DNA of 13,389 nt. Origin: JBJXGF01 sp046153015. Lineage in GTDB: Bacteria; Actinomycetota; Acidimicrobiia; Acidimicrobiales; CAIXPF01. The notes below the pieces were generated by a model. That model was not told where the DNA came from, did not search any database, and saw only the letters and a program-made list of their open reading frames with translations. The stretch spans positions 1 to 13,389 of the forward strand of contig JBJXGF010000099.1 in NCBI GenBank assembly GCA_046153015.1, given 5' to 3'. Below are positions 12,577-13,389 of this stretch, one piece after another (the first letter of the stretch is position 1; every line of letters begins with the position of its first letter). Position numbers and translations under genes: made by a program.

Positions 12577-12599
12577 CCCCGGAGGCGCCCGATCCGGGG
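12577..12599 (-). terminator. Hairpin directly downstream of nth
   Basis: CCCCGGA (12577-12583) pairs with TCCGGGG (12593-12599) around a 9-nt loop. On the minus strand it begins right after the nth stop codon. There is no T-tract. It is a likely factor-assisted or GC-type terminator. Confidence 0.5.
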
Positions 12600-12600
12600 T

Positions 12601-13242
12601 CTACACGCAGCGTGAGGGGCAGATCTCGGCCAGCACACAGTCCTGGCAGCGGGGCTTCCGGGCGAGGCAGACGCGCCGGCCGTGGAGGATGAGTCGGAGG
12701 CTGAACGCGCCGCGCTCCGCGGCCGGAATCAGGGCGTTGAGCTCGTGCTCGATCTTCACGGGATCGCTCTGCGTGGTGAGCTGCAGGCGATGTGACAGCC
12801 TCGTGACGTGGGTGTCGACCGGGAGGCCGGGCAGCCCGAAGGCCACGCTGCGCACCACGTTGCCGGTCTTGCGGCCCACCCCGTCGAGGGTCACGAGGTC
12901 GTCGAGGCTGGTCGGCACCTCGCCGCCGAAGCGTTCGACCACGCCGTTCGCCATGCCGATCAGGCTCTTCGCCTTGGCGTTGAAGAACCCGGTGCTGCGG
13001 ATGAGCTCGGCCAGCTCCTGCGGCTCGGCGTGGGCGAGGTCCTCGGGCGTGGGGTAGCGGGCGAAGAGCGCCGGGGTCACCAGGTTCACCCGGGCGTCGG
13101 TGGTCTGCGCGGAGAGGATGGTGGCGGCGAGCAGCTCGAAGGCGTTGCGGTGATCGAGCTCGCACAACGCGTCGGGGTACTCCTGCGCCAGCCGCTTCGC
13201 CGCCTCCCGAGCCCGACCCTTCGGCGACCGCGGCTTGCCCAC
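12601..13242 (-). CDS. nth: Endonuclease III, base-excision DNA glycosylase/AP lyase
   Basis: The 213-residue protein is a full-length Nth, removing oxidised pyrimidines and cleaving the abasic strand. It has a helix-hairpin-helix LVTLDGVGRKTGNVV (116-130) with catalytic K125, and catalytic D143 in PVDTHVTRLS. The 4Fe-4S cluster ligands are C192, C199, C202 and C208 in the pattern C-x6-C-x2-C-x5-C. LSAQTTDARVN (43-53) is also a family hallmark. The N-terminus is short and basic. The GTG start lies 6 nt after a TAnnnT box. A hairpin follows the stop. It is a single-gene unit in this window, converging on the regulator/small-protein unit across 291 bp. Confidence 0.97.
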   Translation of the reverse strand: MGKPRSPKGRAREAAKRLAQEYPDALCELDHRNAFELLAATILSAQTTDARVNLVTPALFARYPTPEDLAHAEPQELAELIRSTGFFNAKAKSLIGMANGVVERFGGEVPTSLDDLVTLDGVGRKTGNVVRSVAFGLPGLPVDTHVTRLSHRLQLTTQSDPVKIEHELNALIPAAERGAFSLRLILHGRRVCLARKPRCQDCVLAEICPSRCV

Positions 13243-13248
13243 AGGCCG

Positions 13249-13254
13249 ACACTA
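13249..13254 (-). promoter_or_regulatory. -10-like box TAGTGT for nth
   Basis: TAGTGT (minus strand) ends 6 nt before the nth GTG, with no ribosome-binding site in the spacer. This fits a leaderless mRNA. Confidence 0.5.
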
Positions 13255-13304
13255 CCCCGGCCCCCTCCCGGGCTGTTCCTGGGCCCCTCCCCCAGCAACA
13301 ACTA

Positions 13305-13389
13305 GGCCGAGCGCAGCGAGGCCGGCCGACCGCGCGAGCGCCAGCGAGCCGGGCGGCGATGGGGTCTGGGGGCGCAGCCCCCAGCGACA
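13305..13389. repeat. GC-rich intergenic repeat element reaching the window edge
   Basis: Two similar segments, GAGCGCAGCGAGGCCGG (13309-13325) and GAGCGCCAGCGAGCCGG (13336-13352), are followed by a hairpin, CTGGGGGC-GCA-GCCCCCAG (13366-13384). I see no protein-coding frame here. The core GAGCGCAGCGA also occurs in the 44-bp units beside hisH, which suggests a dispersed genomic repeat family. The element may continue beyond the window. Confidence 0.55.

Overview
The window looks like a chromosomal segment of a high-GC actinobacterium. An Acidimicrobiia-type lineage is my best guess. The grounds are a base composition visibly near three-quarters G+C, GTG starts at most genes, an actinobacterial GroES-like/YgfZ pair, a DtxR-family regulator, and a HisA whose active site resembles the actinobacterial PriA type. 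Placement below phylum is inference. I see no prophage, insertion sequence, CRISPR array, tRNA or rRNA.

Layout, left to right. (1) The 3' part of a sensor histidine kinase (2-853, +) runs into the end of a minus-strand pair, a GroES-like chaperonin and a YgfZ-type folate-binding protein (842-2178). (2) A divergent promoter region (2179-2217) also serves a small alpha/beta hydrolase (2218-2844, +), which converges on hisF (2837-3634, -). (3) hisF diverges from a protein with a degenerate ABC-type ATPase fold and a central membrane hairpin (3726-5024, +). That gene meets a 2OG-Fe(II) oxygenase and a glycosyltransferase (5025-6810, -) head-on, stop codon against stop codon. (4) A 140-bp gap carries a 13-codon ORF, a dyad and a triple 9-mer repeat. 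(5) hisA, hisH, hisB, hisC and hisD (6951-11399, all -) form the core histidine operon, transcribed hisD to hisA. hisD/hisC/hisB/hisH are joined by 4-bp overlaps, but a 44-bp tandem duplication lies between hisH and hisA. (6) hisD shares a 39-bp promoter region with a DtxR-family regulator (11439-12113, +) followed by a 63-residue helical protein (12118-12309, +). (7) A 291-bp convergent intergenic region (12310-12600) is unusually rich in dyads and partly A+T-rich. (8) Endonuclease III (12601-13242, -) is followed to the right by a GC-rich intergenic repeat that reaches the window edge.

How the genes work together. hisD, C, B, H, A and F supply most of the middle and late steps of histidine biosynthesis. 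hisG, hisE, hisI and the histidinol-phosphatase are not here. hisF has been separated from hisA by a 3.3-kb block (ATPase-like gene, oxygenase, glycosyltransferase) and has its own promoter-like signal. The block may serve an unrelated surface-modification role.

The most coherent signals beyond the genes are four. First, a TAnnnT box lies 6-8 nt upstream of the start codon of six transcription units, which fits leaderless transcription. Second, convergent genes meet with essentially no spacer. Third, recent tandem duplications lie in and beside the his genes. Fourth, there is an unexplained structured region at 12390-12545 that may encode a short minus-strand RNA. I did not find a clear new multi-gene defence or metabolic system.
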